Under the pieces are notes generated by a model, which saw only the letters and a program-made list of their open reading frames with translations, had not been told where the DNA came from and did no database searches. Source: Bifidobacterium saimiriisciurei (GTDB lineage: Bacteria > Actinomycetota > Actinomycetes > Actinomycetales > Bifidobacteriaceae). Taken from it: a stretch of DNA of 64,000 nt. The position numbers and the translations under genes are program-made. The stretch spans positions 1 through 64,000 of the forward strand of contig NZ_WHZU01000003.1 of NCBI RefSeq assembly GCF_010667655.1, read 5' to 3'. Of this stretch, positions 46,452 through 56,261 are shown one piece after another. Position 1 is the stretch's first letter. Each line of letters begins with the position of its first letter.

Positions 46452-46519
46452 GATATAAGCCTTTCCGATCGGGGGTGATCCGAACAACGGGATGATTCGG
46501 GAAGAGAGGTTCGGGAAGA

Positions 46520-46552
46520 AAAAGCCCCCCGATATACGGCAGGTATATGGGG
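46520..46552 (-). terminator. Possible terminator between ferredoxin and dapC
   Basis: CCCCGATATAC and GTATATGGGG flank a short loop (about 46527-46552), with a T-rich run on the minus-strand side (A-run 46518-46523). It lies between the two genes, so it may give partial read-through. Confidence 0.45.
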
Positions 46553-46624
46553 AGTCTGCGGTGTCTGGCGATGAACGCCTCTGACGATTGTCCTACGACG
46601 GTACGGGACCGTTCCCCGATCCCG

Positions 46625-46948
46625 TCAGTCCTGGTTCTGCGGGGGCAGGGCCGCCACTTCGGCCTCGTCATGGTCGATCGCGCCGAAGCCCGAGGCTCCG
46701 CCCTGATCGCCGACCTCGGCGAAGAAGCGGACGGCCGCGTCCTTGTACCAGGCCCACTCGTCCGGCAGGTCGTCCTCGTAGAAGATGGCCTCGGTGGGGC
46801 ACACGGGTTCGCATGCGCCGCAGTCGACGCACTCGTTCGGATTGATGTACAGCGTACGGGGGCCTTCGTAGATGCAATCCACCGGGCACTCGTCCACGCA
46901 GGCCTTGTCCTTCACGTCCACGCAAGGCTGGGCAACAACATATGGCAT
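46625..46948 (-). CDS. 7Fe ferredoxin (FdxC/FdxA type)
   Basis: 107 residues from ATG 46948 with AGGAGG upstream. Cysteines at 9, 17, 21, 25, 40, 43, 46 and 50 match the Azotobacter FdI pattern: Cys9, 17 and 50 for a [3Fe-4S] cluster and Cys21, 40, 43 and 46 for a [4Fe-4S] cluster (PCVDVKDKACVDECPVDCIY, ECVDCGACEPVCPTEAIF). Low-potential electron carrier in the cytoplasm. The acidic C-terminal part is typical of actinobacterial homologues next to dapC. Confidence 0.92.
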   Translation of the reverse strand: MPYVVAQPCVDVKDKACVDECPVDCIYEGPRTLYINPNECVDCGACEPVCPTEAIFYEDDLPDEWAWYKDAAVRFFAEVGDQGGASGFGAIDHDEAEVAALPPQNQD

Positions 46949-47077
46949 AGCCGTCCTCCTGATTCGTTCGGTTCGACCGGTCCGGCCGGTCCGGCCGCCG
47001 GCCCGCCGCATATCCCCGCGGCGTTACGCGCACTGTGCATCAAGTCTACGCCGCCCCCACAACAGCGGGGCCTCCAC

Positions 47078-47098
47078 GTCACTGACGACGGGAGGCCC
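47078..47098. repeat. GC-rich hairpin behind the APC permease gene
   Basis: GGGCCTCC (from 47078) pairs with GGAGGCCC (ending 47098). No T-run, so it is only a possible transcript end for the permease. Confidence 0.4.
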
Positions 47099-47148
47099 TG
47101 CCGGGAGGCCATTCGACTGTTCCTCGATGCCTACGATGCCTATTGTGT

Positions 47149-48654
47149 CTACTCTTCGATGTCTCCCTTGAGCTGGTTCAGCCCCAGACGGGAGTGATGG
47201 TAGCCGTAGGAGAGGTAGATGATGAAGCCGACGACCAGCCATACGAGGAAACGCACCCAGGTGAGCACGGTGAGGTTGAGCATGAGCCACAGGTTCGCCA
47301 GACCGATGAGGACCGGAATCCACGGGTTGCCGGGCATGGTGAAGGAGCGCTTGAGATCGGGGCGCTTCTTGCGCATGATCGGGATGGAGATGGCGACCAG
47401 CGTGAACGCGGACAGGGTGCCGATGTTCACCATGTCGCTCAGCACGCCGATGTCGAAGAGGGCGGCGACGAGGGCCACGATCACGCCGCAGACGATCTGC
47501 AGGACGGCCGGGGTGCCGTGCACGCCGGTCTTGGAGAGGCCTCGCGGCAGCAGGCCGTCGCGGCTCATGGCGAACACGATGCGGGTGAGGCCGAGCAGCA
47601 GCACCATGACCACGGTGGCCAGGCCCAGCACGATGCCGAAGCTGATGATCTTCGCGGCCCAGTTCGCGCCGACGAGCTCGAACGCGGTGGCGAGCGACGG
47701 ACTGTCGGCCTTGGCGAGGTCCTTGTAGGAGACCATGCCGGTGGTGACGACGGCGACGGCCACGTACATGATGATGATGAGCAGCATGCCGGTGCCGATG
47801 CCCAGCGGCACGGACTTCTTCGGGTTGTCGGTCTCCTCGGCGGCGGTGGCCACCACGTCGAAGCCGATGAACGCGAAGAACACGAGTGCGGCGCCGGAGA
47901 GGATGCCGGGGATGCCGTAGATGGACGGGACCATGCCGGTGGCCCACTGCCACAGCGGCTGCGCCCAGATGCCGGTGACCTCGGAGGAGGCCGTCTGGAT
48001 GGTGTCGGCCGGCTGGCTCGGCGGGATGAACGGCGTGAAGTTGGAGGCCTTGACGTAGAAGAAGCCGACGATGACGACGAAGAACACGATGCCGATCTTC
48101 AGCACGGTCATCGCGCCGTCGACTCGGGCGCCGAGCCTGGTGCCGAAGACAAGCAGCGTGGTGAAGAACGCCACGATGATGATCGGCGCCACGTCAAGCG
48201 CGAACGAGCCGATCTGGATGTTCGTGTTGAGGTTCCAGCCCATCAGCCGGAAGAAGTCGTTGAGATACACGCCCCAGTATTTGGAGATGACGGAGCCCGC
48301 CATGAGCATCTCGAGGATGAGATCCCAGCCGATGATCCACGCCACGATCTCGCCGACGGTGGTGTAGGTGAACGTGTAGGCGGAGCCGGCGACCGGAATC
48401 ATCGAGGCGAATTCGGCATAGCACATCACGGCGGCGCCGCAGACGATGCCGGCGATGATGAAGCTGATGATCACGGCGGGGCCGGCGTGGTAGGCCGCGG
48501 CCTGCGCGCCCACGGAGAAGATGCCCGCGCCGACGGCGACGGCGACGCCCATGATGGCAAGATCCCACCACTTGAGGTTGCGCTTGAGTTTACGGTCGGC
48601 CTCGTCGGTTTCGGCGATGGTCTGCTCGACCGTCTTGGTTCGTAAAAGATTCAT
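47149..48654 (-). CDS. APC-superfamily amino acid permease
   Basis: 501 residues with about 12-13 membrane segments. KWWDLAIMGVAVAVGAGIFS in the first helix and CYAEFASMIPVAGSAYTFTY are signatures of the cationic amino acid transporter branch (YfnA/CAT-like). It exchanges or imports amino acids with protons; specificity cannot be read. Monocistronic on the minus strand with a candidate promoter upstream. Confidence 0.9.
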   Translation of the reverse strand: MNLLRTKTVEQTIAETDEADRKLKRNLKWWDLAIMGVAVAVGAGIFSVGAQAAAYHAGPAVIISFIIAGIVCGAAVMCYAEFASMIPVAGSAYTFTYTTVGEIVAWIIGWDLILEMLMAGSVISKYWGVYLNDFFRLMGWNLNTNIQIGSFALDVAPIIIVAFFTTLLVFGTRLGARVDGAMTVLKIGIVFFVVIVGFFYVKASNFTPFIPPSQPADTIQTASSEVTGIWAQPLWQWATGMVPSIYGIPGILSGAALVFFAFIGFDVVATAAEETDNPKKSVPLGIGTGMLLIIIMYVAVAVVTTGMVSYKDLAKADSPSLATAFELVGANWAAKIISFGIVLGLATVVMVLLLGLTRIVFAMSRDGLLPRGLSKTGVHGTPAVLQIVCGVIVALVAALFDIGVLSDMVNIGTLSAFTLVAISIPIMRKKRPDLKRSFTMPGNPWIPVLIGLANLWLMLNLTVLTWVRFLVWLVVGFIIYLSYGYHHSRLGLNQLKGDIEE

Positions 48655-48717
48655 GTCCTTCTCCCGGTGTCGGTTGAGGCACAGGTTCCGAGGAACCCCT
48701 GAAAATGTACCCTGAAG

Positions 48718-48746
48718 AGATTAGGCGGGAATTATGAATTCACCAA
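48718..48746 (-). promoter_or_regulatory. Candidate promoter of the amino acid permease gene
   Basis: TTGGTG (48746-48741) and TAATCT (48723-48718) on the minus strand with 17-nt spacing, about 65 nt before the start codon. Confidence 0.4.
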
Positions 48747-48915
48747 GAAACATGCAGGGTTTTCCACACATCCGAACAATAATGCCCGAATAATGGACAT
48801 GAACGGCCGAAAAACGGATGGTGAACGGGTTCTTGCCTGCGGGTCGGGCCGACGACGGCCGCAGCAGGTGCGGCAGACCCGCGCCGAAACACGCCGGGCC
48901 ACACCTAATCGACAA

Positions 48916-48952
48916 CGGCCGGCACGGGCCCCGTCAGGACCGGTGCCGGCCG
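48916..48952 (-). terminator. Hairpin overlapping the region just behind murB
   Basis: Perfect stem CGGCCGGCAC (48916-48925) with GTGCCGGCCG (48943-48952). Lies 5 nt after the murB stop; lacks a clear T-run. Confidence 0.55.
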
Positions 48953-48957
48953 AAGGA

Positions 48958-50166
48958 CTATCGCAGGTCGATGCCGATGGCGACGGGTTCGGGGACGAGG
49001 CGGATGCCGTATGCGGCCTCGACGCCGTCCTGCACCGTCTTCGCCAGACGGACCACGTCGGCGGAATTCGCCTCGCCGCGGTTGGTCAGCGCCAGCGTGT
49101 GCAATGTCGACAGCGATGCGGCTGCGCCGTCGGCCACGGCGAATCCCTTGTGGAATCCGGCATGGTCGATGAGCCATGCGGCCGAGGTCTTCACGCCCGG
49201 CGTTCCGTCGGGCAGCTCGGCATCGAAGCGCGGTGCATCCTCGGGAAGGCGTTCCGCAGCCTCGTGCGTGAGCACGGGGTTCATGAAGAAGCTGCCGCAG
49301 CTGTGACGGTTGTAGTCCTCGTCAAGAGACCCTTGCGCATCCCACAGGCCCTTCATGGCGGCCTCGACGTTCTCCTCGCGCTTCGTGCCCTTCATCCACT
49401 CGGTGTAGTAGCGGTTCGGGTCCTCGAGCATGCCCTTGCCGGCGCGCACGGCGAGCACGGCGTCGCGGATGGCCGCGGTCGACATGCGCTCCCCCACCTC
49501 CACGCCGAGCGCCTTGGCGAGCTGGCCGAAGCCGACCACGCCGGTGGCGCTGTGCCTGAGCACGAAGGTGACCGACAGCACCACGTAGCGCGGCGTCGGG
49601 AAGAACTCGTCGGCGGGTGTGGCCGGCGCCTGGTACATGCTGGTCTTCAGCGCCGAGGTGCGGTAGCCGAAACGCAGGTCCTCGGGAGCAAGATCGAGTG
49701 TCTTCTTGGTCTTGCGATCCCAGACCTCCACGGATTCGACGACCGTGCCGACCTCCTGACCGTATGCACCGATGTTCTGCACCACGGAGGCGCCGACGGT
49801 GCCGGGGATGCCGGAAAGGCCCTCGATGCCCTCGAGTCCCATGCGCACGCAGTATTCGACCAGATCATCCCAGTTCGTGCCGGCCTCGGCGTGGATGTGC
49901 ACGGCACGGCTGCCGCCCTCGACCGGCGCCACTTCGTCGGGAACGCTGATCGCACGGCGGGCGTCACGCACCACGTATCCCATGAACGGCTCGTCGGAGA
50001 CCAGCATGTTGGAGCCTCCGCCGATCACGCACAGCGGCAGGCCGCGTTCGTCGGCCTCCTCCACGGCCTCGATGACCCCCACGCGGGAGTCGGGTTCGAA
50101 GAAACGGGCGATGGGACCGCCGACGCCAATCGTGGTCAGGTCGGCAAAACTCGGAGTTGCACTCAT
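48958..50166 (-). CDS. murB: UDP-N-acetylmuramate dehydrogenase MurB
   Basis: 402 residues from ATG 50166 (MSATPSFADLTTIGVGGPIA); the 29 extra upstream codons have no support. FAD-dependent reduction of UDP-GlcNAc-enolpyruvate to UDP-MurNAc in peptidoglycan synthesis. FAD-binding VIGGGSNMLVSDEPFMGYV and IEGLSGIPGTVGASVVQNIG, and the catalytic Ser in HSCGSFFMNPVLT are present. Single gene. Confidence 0.95.
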   Translation of the reverse strand: MSATPSFADLTTIGVGGPIARFFEPDSRVGVIEAVEEADERGLPLCVIGGGSNMLVSDEPFMGYVVRDARRAISVPDEVAPVEGGSRAVHIHAEAGTNWDDLVEYCVRMGLEGIEGLSGIPGTVGASVVQNIGAYGQEVGTVVESVEVWDRKTKKTLDLAPEDLRFGYRTSALKTSMYQAPATPADEFFPTPRYVVLSVTFVLRHSATGVVGFGQLAKALGVEVGERMSTAAIRDAVLAVRAGKGMLEDPNRYYTEWMKGTKREENVEAAMKGLWDAQGSLDEDYNRHSCGSFFMNPVLTHEAAERLPEDAPRFDAELPDGTPGVKTSAAWLIDHAGFHKGFAVADGAAASLSTLHTLALTNRGEANSADVVRLAKTVQDGVEAAYGIRLVPEPVAIGIDLR

Positions 50167-50350
50167 AGTGCCCAACCATACTGCATGCTCGGTCCATCCG
50201 TTCGTCGACGAGGCATAGACCCGCATTCGGATTCCGGGAACGATTAGACCCACAAATCCAGATTATGGACCTACGTCCGAAGCCGCGACCCACGAACCCG
50301 GATATCGTAGAATGGGCCGGCCCGCACACGGACGGACGAGAAACAAAAAA

Positions 50351-50375
50351 AACCCGACCGAAATTCGGTCGGGTT
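50351..50375 (-). terminator. Terminator after rpmG
   Basis: Perfect palindromic stem AACCCGACCGAA / TTCGGTCGGGTT, followed on the minus strand by a run of T residues (A-run at 50345-50352). Confidence 0.9.
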
Positions 50376-50393
50376 GAAAGTCTTTACAGCGTC

Positions 50394-50561
50394 TCAGCGG
50401 GTCTCGCGGTGGACGGTCTGCTTGCCGCAGCGCGGGCAGAACTTCTTCAGCTCAAGACGGTCAGGAGTGTTACGACGGTTCTTCGTCGTGATGTAGTTAC
50501 GCTCCTTGCACTCGGTGCAGGCCAGCGTGATGCCTGGACGGATATCGGCGCTTTTTGCCAT
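50394..50561 (-). CDS. rpmG: 50S ribosomal protein L33
   Basis: 55 residues read from the minus strand: [20 protein letters not shown], then [20 protein letters not shown] and [15 protein letters not shown]. Two Cys pairs (CTEC, CPRC) mark the zinc-binding form. It follows tRNA-Met and is likely transcribed with the three tRNA genes upstream, an arrangement common in actinobacteria. Confidence 0.96.
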   Translation of the reverse strand: MAKSADIRPGITLACTECKERNYITTKNRRNTPDRLELKKFCPRCGKQTVHRETR

Positions 50562-50607
50562 CATTCACCTCTGTAATAGTGTCATCGCCGGTTTTTCCGA
50601 CGCTTTG

Positions 50608-50681
50608 TAGCGAGGAAGAGACTCGAACTCTTGACCTTACGATTATGAGTCGTACGCTCTAACCAGCTGAGCTACCCCGCC
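50608..50681 (-). tRNA. tRNA-Met (CAT)
   Basis: 74 nt. Acceptor GGCGGGG with CCTCGCT (two G-U pairs), anticodon stem-loop ACGACTCATAATCGT with anticodon CAT, T-arm AAGAGTTCGAGTCTCTT. No encoded CCA. The D-arm and a normal first acceptor pair suggest the elongator form. Confidence 0.93.
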
Positions 50682-50686
50682 ATGAG

Positions 50687-50758
<72 letters not shown>

Positions 50759-50759
50759 G

Positions 50760-50841
50760 TGGCGGATAGTGGATTCGAACCACTGAAGCACGAAGCGGCT
50801 GATTTACAGTCAGCTCCCTTTGACCGCTTGGGAAATCCGCC
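50760..50841 (-). tRNA. tRNA-Tyr (GTA)
   Basis: 82 nt, class II with a variable arm. Acceptor GGCGGAT/ATCCGCC, anticodon loop CTGTAAA giving anticodon GTA, T-arm AGTGGTTCGAATCCACT. First of the Tyr-Thr-Met-rpmG group. Confidence 0.95.
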
Positions 50842-50901
50842 ATTGCTTACCCCGGAGGAGTTCCTCCGAAATCGGCAACTCGCTTATATAACCACAGAAT
50901 T

Positions 50902-51156
50902 TCAGACCGCGCAACTCGGCGTGTCGCGAAGCTGCCGCCAGCGCTGCAGGGCCCGCTCGACCCGCTTGTATCCTATGGTTTCCACGGGAAAGCCGGCTTC
51001 GACGAAGATGCGCTTGGGCCCCTTGCCGCGGTAATACTCCTCGATGGCGTGATTGATGAACATCGGCGAATAGTGGATGCGCCCATGCCCGTCCACGTAG
51101 TCCACGGCGTCCAGCGCCTCGAGCACGCGCTTGGTCGACGGATCGAATGCTGCCAT
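50902..51156 (-). CDS. Small conserved-looking protein with a possible helix-turn-helix
   Basis: 84 residues from ATG 51156 (GGGGAACGATC upstream). Segments: DPSTKRVLEALDAVDYVDGH, GRIHYSPMFINHAIEEYYRG and GFPVETIGYKRVERALQRWR. The last part, with a Gly/Phe/Pro followed by a polar helix and many basic residues, resembles short HTH proteins found as stand-alone genes or next to transposases. No transposase is adjacent. Function unknown; it may bind DNA. Confidence 0.55.
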   Translation of the reverse strand: MAAFDPSTKRVLEALDAVDYVDGHGRIHYSPMFINHAIEEYYRGKGPKRIFVEAGFPVETIGYKRVERALQRWRQLRDTPSCAV

Positions 51157-51281
51157 GATCGTTCCCCTTCCCGGACGATTACGTCCATCCCAACGGTAGC
51201 CCATTCGCCGTTACGGCGACGGATGGCGTCCGGCCGGTTTCCCCGGCATGCCCAACGGCTCCGGCGCCAGCTGTCAGGGCC

Positions 51282-52368
<1,087 letters not shown>

Positions 52369-52489
52369 TGTGTGCTCCTTTTTTGCGGTCGATCCGGGAA
52401 CGAAACCACGCGACTTGCGGGCTTCGTTCTCGGAATCAGCGTTTTTTGACGTTCATAACCTAAATTGTGCGGGTAAGTCCGGGGTCAAA

Positions 52490-52553
52490 CCCCCTCAGTC
52501 CGCCTCCGGCGGCCAGCTCCCCCTGATCTTCAAGGGGAGCCAGAGCCCTGAGG
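52490..52553. repeat. Intergenic CTCAGTCCGCC-type repeat between nrdE and nrdF
   Basis: The stretch CCCCTCAGTCCGCCTCCGGC followed by GGCCAGCTCCCCCTG and CAAGGGGAGCC contains two nested short stems. I recognise the style of short GC-rich intergenic repeats found in many copies in gut Gram-positive genomes. A reduced related stem (GGCTCC...GGGGAGCC) occurs at about 33188-33213. Confidence 0.5.
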
Positions 52554-52660
52554 TGAAAGTCGAATGATGCGTGCGGCATGTGTGCGGCAGAGGATGAAGG
52601 CGTACAACAGTACGTCGAATCCTCGGCCGTGCGCATGACGCTCCATCATTCGACTTTCAC
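52553..52660. repeat. 108-bp imperfect palindrome overlapping the end of nrdE
   Basis: Outer arms GTGAAAGTCGAATGATG (52553-52569) and CATCATTCGACTTTCAC (52644-52660) are perfect 17-mers. The pairing continues imperfectly inward (GAGGAT/ATCCTC) to a perfect centre CGTAC-AACA-GTACG (52601-52614). The right arm includes the nrdE stop codon at 52657-52659. Transcribed RNA would fold into one long hairpin. Confidence 0.75.
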
Positions 52661-54882
52661 ACCACGCAGGCGTAGGTGCAGGCGCCATTGACCTCCGTCC
52701 CTTCGAGCGCCTGCTGTCGGATGCGGATGTAGTAGAGGGTCTTGATGCCCTTGCTCCATGCGTAGATCTGCGCCTTGTTGATGTCGCGGGTGGTGGCGGT
52801 GTCGGGGAAGAACAGCGTGAGCGAGAGGCCCTGGTCGATGTGCGGGGTGGCGGCGGCGTAGGTGTCGACGATGGCCTTCCAGCCGATCTCATAGGCGTCG
52901 CGGTAGTATTCGCGGTTCTCGTTGGTCATGTAGGCGGCCGGGTAGTAGACGCGGCCGGTCTTGCCTTCCTTGCGGATCTCGATGCGCGAGGCGATGGGGT
53001 GGATGGATGAGGTGGAGTTGTTGATGTAGGAGATGGAGCCGGTGGGAGGCACGGCCTGGAGGTTCTGGTTGTAGATGCCGTCTCGTCGGATGGCTTCGGC
53101 GAGCGCGGCCCAGTCGTCCCTAGTGGGGATGGCGATGCCGCGGGAGGCGAAGAGTTCGCGCACGCGCTCCGTTCGGGGTTCGAGCGTCCGGCCGCCGTCG
53201 GTGTATTTGTCGAAGTAGTTGCCTTCGCCGAGGGGCCTGGCGTAGGCGGAGCGTTCGAAGCCGGTGAAGGCGCGGCCGTGTTCCACGGCGAGCGCGTGGG
53301 ATGCGCGGTAGGCGTGGTAGGCGACGGTCATGAAGTAGATGTCGGTGAAGTCGAGCGCCTCGTCGGATCCGTACTGGATGTGTTCGCGGGCGAGGAAGCC
53401 GTGGAGGTTCATCTGGCCGAGGCCGATGGCGTGGCCTTCGTCGTTGGCGCGGCGGATGGAGGGCACGGAGTTGATGACGGTGTGGTCGGAGACGGCGGTG
53501 AGCGCGCGGATTGCGGTTTCGACGGTGTCGCCGAGGCCGATGCGCACGTCGCCGTCGCCGCTGCCCCCGTCCATGGCCTTGGCGATGTTGAGGGATCCGA
53601 GGTTGCAGGAGACGTCGCGGCCGATGTGGCGGTAGGAGAGGTCTTCGTTGTATTCGCTGGCTTCCTGCACCTGGAGGATTTCGGAGCACAGGTTGCTCAT
53701 GGCGATGCGTCCGTCGATGGGGTTGGCGCGGTTGACGGTGTCTTCGAACATGAGGTAGGGGTAGCCGGATTCGAATTGGATCTCGGCGATGGTCTTGAAG
53801 AATTCGCGCGCGTCGATGTAGGTCTTGCGGATGCGTTCGTCGGCGACCATCTCGTCGTAGTGCTCGCTGATGGCGATGTCGGCGAAGGGCCTGCCGCAGA
53901 CGCGTTCGACGTCGTAGGGGCTGAACAGGGCCATGGGCTTCCTGGCCTTGGCGAGACGGAAGGTGACGTCGGGCACGACGACGCCCAGGGAGAGCGATTT
54001 GATGCGGATTTTCTCGTCGGCGTTCTCGCGCTTGGTATCGAGGAAGCGCATGATGTCGGGATGGTGGGCGGAGAGGTAGACGGCGCCGGCGCCCTGGCGC
54101 GCGCCGAGCTGGTTGGCGTAGGAGAAGCTGTCCTCGAGCAGTTTCATGACGGGCACGACGCCGGAGGACTGGTTCTCGATGTGCTTGATGGGCGCGCCGA
54201 GCTCACGCAGGTTGGTGAGGTTCAGCGCCACGCCGCCGCCGCGTTTGGACAGCTGCAGGGCGGCGTTGATGGCGCGGGAGATGGATTCCATGTTGTCTTC
54301 GACGCGCAGCAGGAAGCAGCTGACGGCTTCGCCGCGCTGCGCCTTGCCGAGGTTGAGGAACGTGGGTGTGGCGGGCTGGAACCGGCCGGAGATGATTGCG
54401 TCGGCGTATTCGACGGCGCGTTCCTCGCTGCCGTCGGCGAGTTCGAGGGCGACGGCGACGGCGCGCTGCGGGAAGTCCTCGAGGTACTGCTTGCCGTCGA
54501 AGGTCTTGAGCGCGTATGAGGTGGTGAATTTGAACGCGCCGAGGAAGGTGGCGAATTCGAAGCCGGATTCCGCGGCGCGCCTGTGGATGCGGTCGAGGAA
54601 TTCGGGCGTGTACTGCGCGAAGACGTCGCCGTTGTAGTACTCGTGGTCGATGAGATAGCGCAGGCGTTCGGCGGTGGAGTCGAAGGCCATGGTGTTGGGC
54701 TTCACGTGCCGTTCGAGGTATTCGCGCACGGCGTCGCGGTCCTTGTCGAACGGGATGCGGCCTTCGGCGTCGGGGAGGTTGAGCATGGCGTTGAGGGCGT
54801 GCCAGTCGTGGGCCGGATCATACGACAGCAATGATGATGCCGTGTTGTCCAGCTGCAGGGCGGTTGTGGTGAGGTCGACCAT
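52657..54882 (-). CDS. nrdE: Class Ib ribonucleotide reductase large subunit NrdE
   Basis: 741 residues. Reduces ribonucleoside diphosphates. Active-site regions include [60 protein letters not shown] (Cys of the redox pair and the Asn/Glu catalytic block) and the C-terminal Cys pair in GACTYACVV that is re-reduced by a NrdH-type redoxin. The N-terminus lacks the ATP-cone, as expected for class Ib. It starts 3 nt after the nrdI stop. The stop codon lies in the palindrome described above. Confidence 0.96.
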   Translation of the reverse strand: MVDLTTTALQLDNTASSLLSYDPAHDWHALNAMLNLPDAEGRIPFDKDRDAVREYLERHVKPNTMAFDSTAERLRYLIDHEYYNGDVFAQYTPEFLDRIHRRAAESGFEFATFLGAFKFTTSYALKTFDGKQYLEDFPQRAVAVALELADGSEERAVEYADAIISGRFQPATPTFLNLGKAQRGEAVSCFLLRVEDNMESISRAINAALQLSKRGGGVALNLTNLRELGAPIKHIENQSSGVVPVMKLLEDSFSYANQLGARQGAGAVYLSAHHPDIMRFLDTKRENADEKIRIKSLSLGVVVPDVTFRLAKARKPMALFSPYDVERVCGRPFADIAISEHYDEMVADERIRKTYIDAREFFKTIAEIQFESGYPYLMFEDTVNRANPIDGRIAMSNLCSEILQVQEASEYNEDLSYRHIGRDVSCNLGSLNIAKAMDGGSGDGDVRIGLGDTVETAIRALTAVSDHTVINSVPSIRRANDEGHAIGLGQMNLHGFLAREHIQYGSDEALDFTDIYFMTVAYHAYRASHALAVEHGRAFTGFERSAYARPLGEGNYFDKYTDGGRTLEPRTERVRELFASRGIAIPTRDDWAALAEAIRRDGIYNQNLQAVPPTGSISYINNSTSSIHPIASRIEIRKEGKTGRVYYPAAYMTNENREYYRDAYEIGWKAIVDTYAAATPHIDQGLSLTLFFPDTATTRDINKAQIYAWSKGIKTLYYIRIRQQALEGTEVNGACTYACVV

Positions 54883-54885
54883 GCG

Positions 54886-55431
54886 TCACTCGCTTTCGTT
54901 GGTGGATGTCGGATTCGGGGATTCGGACCGGTCGGCGTCTCCGGCGGCCGTACTTGCGTCGCCAAGCCGGCGGAAGAACGAGACGAGACCGTCGCGCACG
55001 CGCTCGCGGTCCTCCGGCGTGCCCATGAGTTCGAACCGGTAGAGGAACGGCACGTGGCATTTGGCGGCGATGACGTCGCCGGCCACGCCGTACGCCTCGC
55101 CGAAGTTGGTGTTGCCGGAGGCGATGACGCCGCGGATGTATGCGCGGTTGGCCGGGTCGTTGAGGAATCGCTTGACCTGCACGGGCACGGCCTTGGCGAT
55201 GCTGCCGCCGCCATAGGTGGGCGTCATGAGCACGTATGGCTCGCGGACGGCCAGCGGCTCGTCGTTCGGCCGCAGCGGCAGCCGATGGACGTTGATGCCG
55301 AGTTCGGGAAGCCGGCAGTCGGCGACGAACCGCGCCGTGTTCTCGGAGACGGAGGAAAAGTAGACGAGCGCGCCGACGGGGCCGCCCCCGGCGGCCGCCC
55401 TGGGCGCGCCGTTTTCGTGTCGTGATGTCAT
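54886..55431 (-). CDS. nrdI: NrdI flavoprotein for NrdF cofactor assembly
   Basis: 181 residues from ATG 55431 with GAGGGAACC upstream. NrdI is a flavodoxin-like protein that supplies oxidant for the manganese-tyrosyl cofactor of Nrd[40 protein letters not shown] and [20 protein letters not shown] are its flavin-binding loops. A Ser/Thr/Glu-rich tail ends the protein. First gene of the nrdIEF group, behind NrdR boxes; nrdH is not present. Confidence 0.94.
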   Translation of the reverse strand: MTSRHENGAPRAAAGGGPVGALVYFSSVSENTARFVADCRLPELGINVHRLPLRPNDEPLAVREPYVLMTPTYGGGSIAKAVPVQVKRFLNDPANRAYIRGVIASGNTNFGEAYGVAGDVIAAKCHVPFLYRFELMGTPEDRERVRDGLVSFFRRLGDASTAAGDADRSESPNPTSTNESE

Positions 55432-55741
55432 GGTTCCCTCGCGTGATGTTTCGCGCCGCTGTCCTCGGCTTTCGAAAATTTCCGAGACATCACTATATAT
55501 GGCACACACGCGCCAATCAATCACTATATGTAGTGTTTCGCGTGGGGTATATCACAATGAGAACTGCGTCACACATCGTCATGGGAAAGACGCCGACGCC
55601 GCCAGACGGGCATGGAGCCCACGGGGGACGGCACGGGACAAACGCTGGAATCGCGCGCCGCCGCGTCGGGCCATGGATAGAATCTTCAATAGCTTTATCG
55701 TCGAGCCGCGTCGTCGGCAAACCATATCGAGGAGGATATCC
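55432..55741. other. Divergent region nrdI / membrane protein gene (310 nt)
   Basis: Contains the NrdR-controlled promoter at 55490-55536 and, on the right, the leader of the plus-strand gene at 55742. No redoxin (nrdH) gene fits here. Confidence 0.6.
55490..55536 (-). promoter_or_regulatory. nrdI promoter with two NrdR boxes
   Basis: NrdR-type boxes TCACTATATATGGCAC (55490-55505) and TCACTATATGTAGTGT (55521-55536) are spaced 31 bp, the three-turn spacing expected for NrdR. On the minus strand TTGATT (55520-55515) and TATAGT (55497-55492), 17-nt apart, form the promoter. One box covers the -10 and the other lies just upstream of the -35. NrdR represses ribonucleotide reductase genes when dATP is high. 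Confidence 0.88.
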
Positions 55742-56248
55742 GTGCTCCCTGCCTACAAGAAGACCATGACCGTCATGACCATCATGCTCGCCGTCGCCGT
55801 GGTGGCCGGACGGTTGGTGTCGATGTTCTCCGCCGACCCTGCGGTGTCGATGTATGCCTATGTGCTGCCGTGGCTGGTCGGCGTGGTGGTGATGCTGTTC
55901 ATCATCGGCGCCGATGAGGATATTCGTCTGACCGTGGGCAAGGTGATCATCGTCACGCTGGTCGGCATGCTGGTGCTGACGGCCGTGGTCGGCGTGCTGC
56001 TGTATCTGCTGGTGCCTGCGGCCTCGGTGGTATGGGCGTTCCGCATCGGATGGTTCGTGACGCTGGTGGCCGTGGCCGTGGAGGCGCAGCTGGTGAACCC
56101 CGAGAATGTGGCGGCGGCCCAGCAGGCGGCCGAGCGCCGTGCGGAGGCGAACCTCGAGAAGAAGCTCACCATGCAGCGTGAGGCCCAGCAGGCCGCCCGC
56201 GAGCGCGTCGCCCGACGCGAGATCAAAAAACGCAACAAGCGCAAGTAG
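55742..56248 (+). CDS. Integral membrane protein of unknown function
   Basis: 168 residues from GTG 55742, chosen for AGGAGG 6 nt upstream; the frame is open far upstream without a supported start. Four hydrophobic segments (MTIMLAVAVVAGRLVSMF, YAYVLPWLVGVVVMLFII, VIIVTLVGMLVLTAVVGVLL, VVWAFRIGWFVTLVAVAVEA) are followed by a cytoplasmic coiled tail rich in Ala, Glu, Arg and Lys. I do not recognise the family. Ends 13 nt from the convergent DUF2207 gene. Confidence 0.65.
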   Translation: MLPAYKKTMTVMTIMLAVAVVAGRLVSMFSADPAVSMYAYVLPWLVGVVVMLFIIGADEDIRLTVGKVIIVTLVGMLVLTAVVGVLLYLLVPAASVVWAFRIGWFVTLVAVAVEAQLVNPENVAAAQQAAERRAEANLEKKLTMQREAQQAARERVARREIKKRNKRK

Positions 56249-56261
56249 GCAGGACTCGGGT

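Larger units (their letters stand above)
48655..48957. other. Intergenic region between permease and murB (303 nt)
   Basis: Contains the permease leader and candidate promoter, and the murB terminator-like stem at 48916-48952. No ORF of substance seen. Confidence 0.5.
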
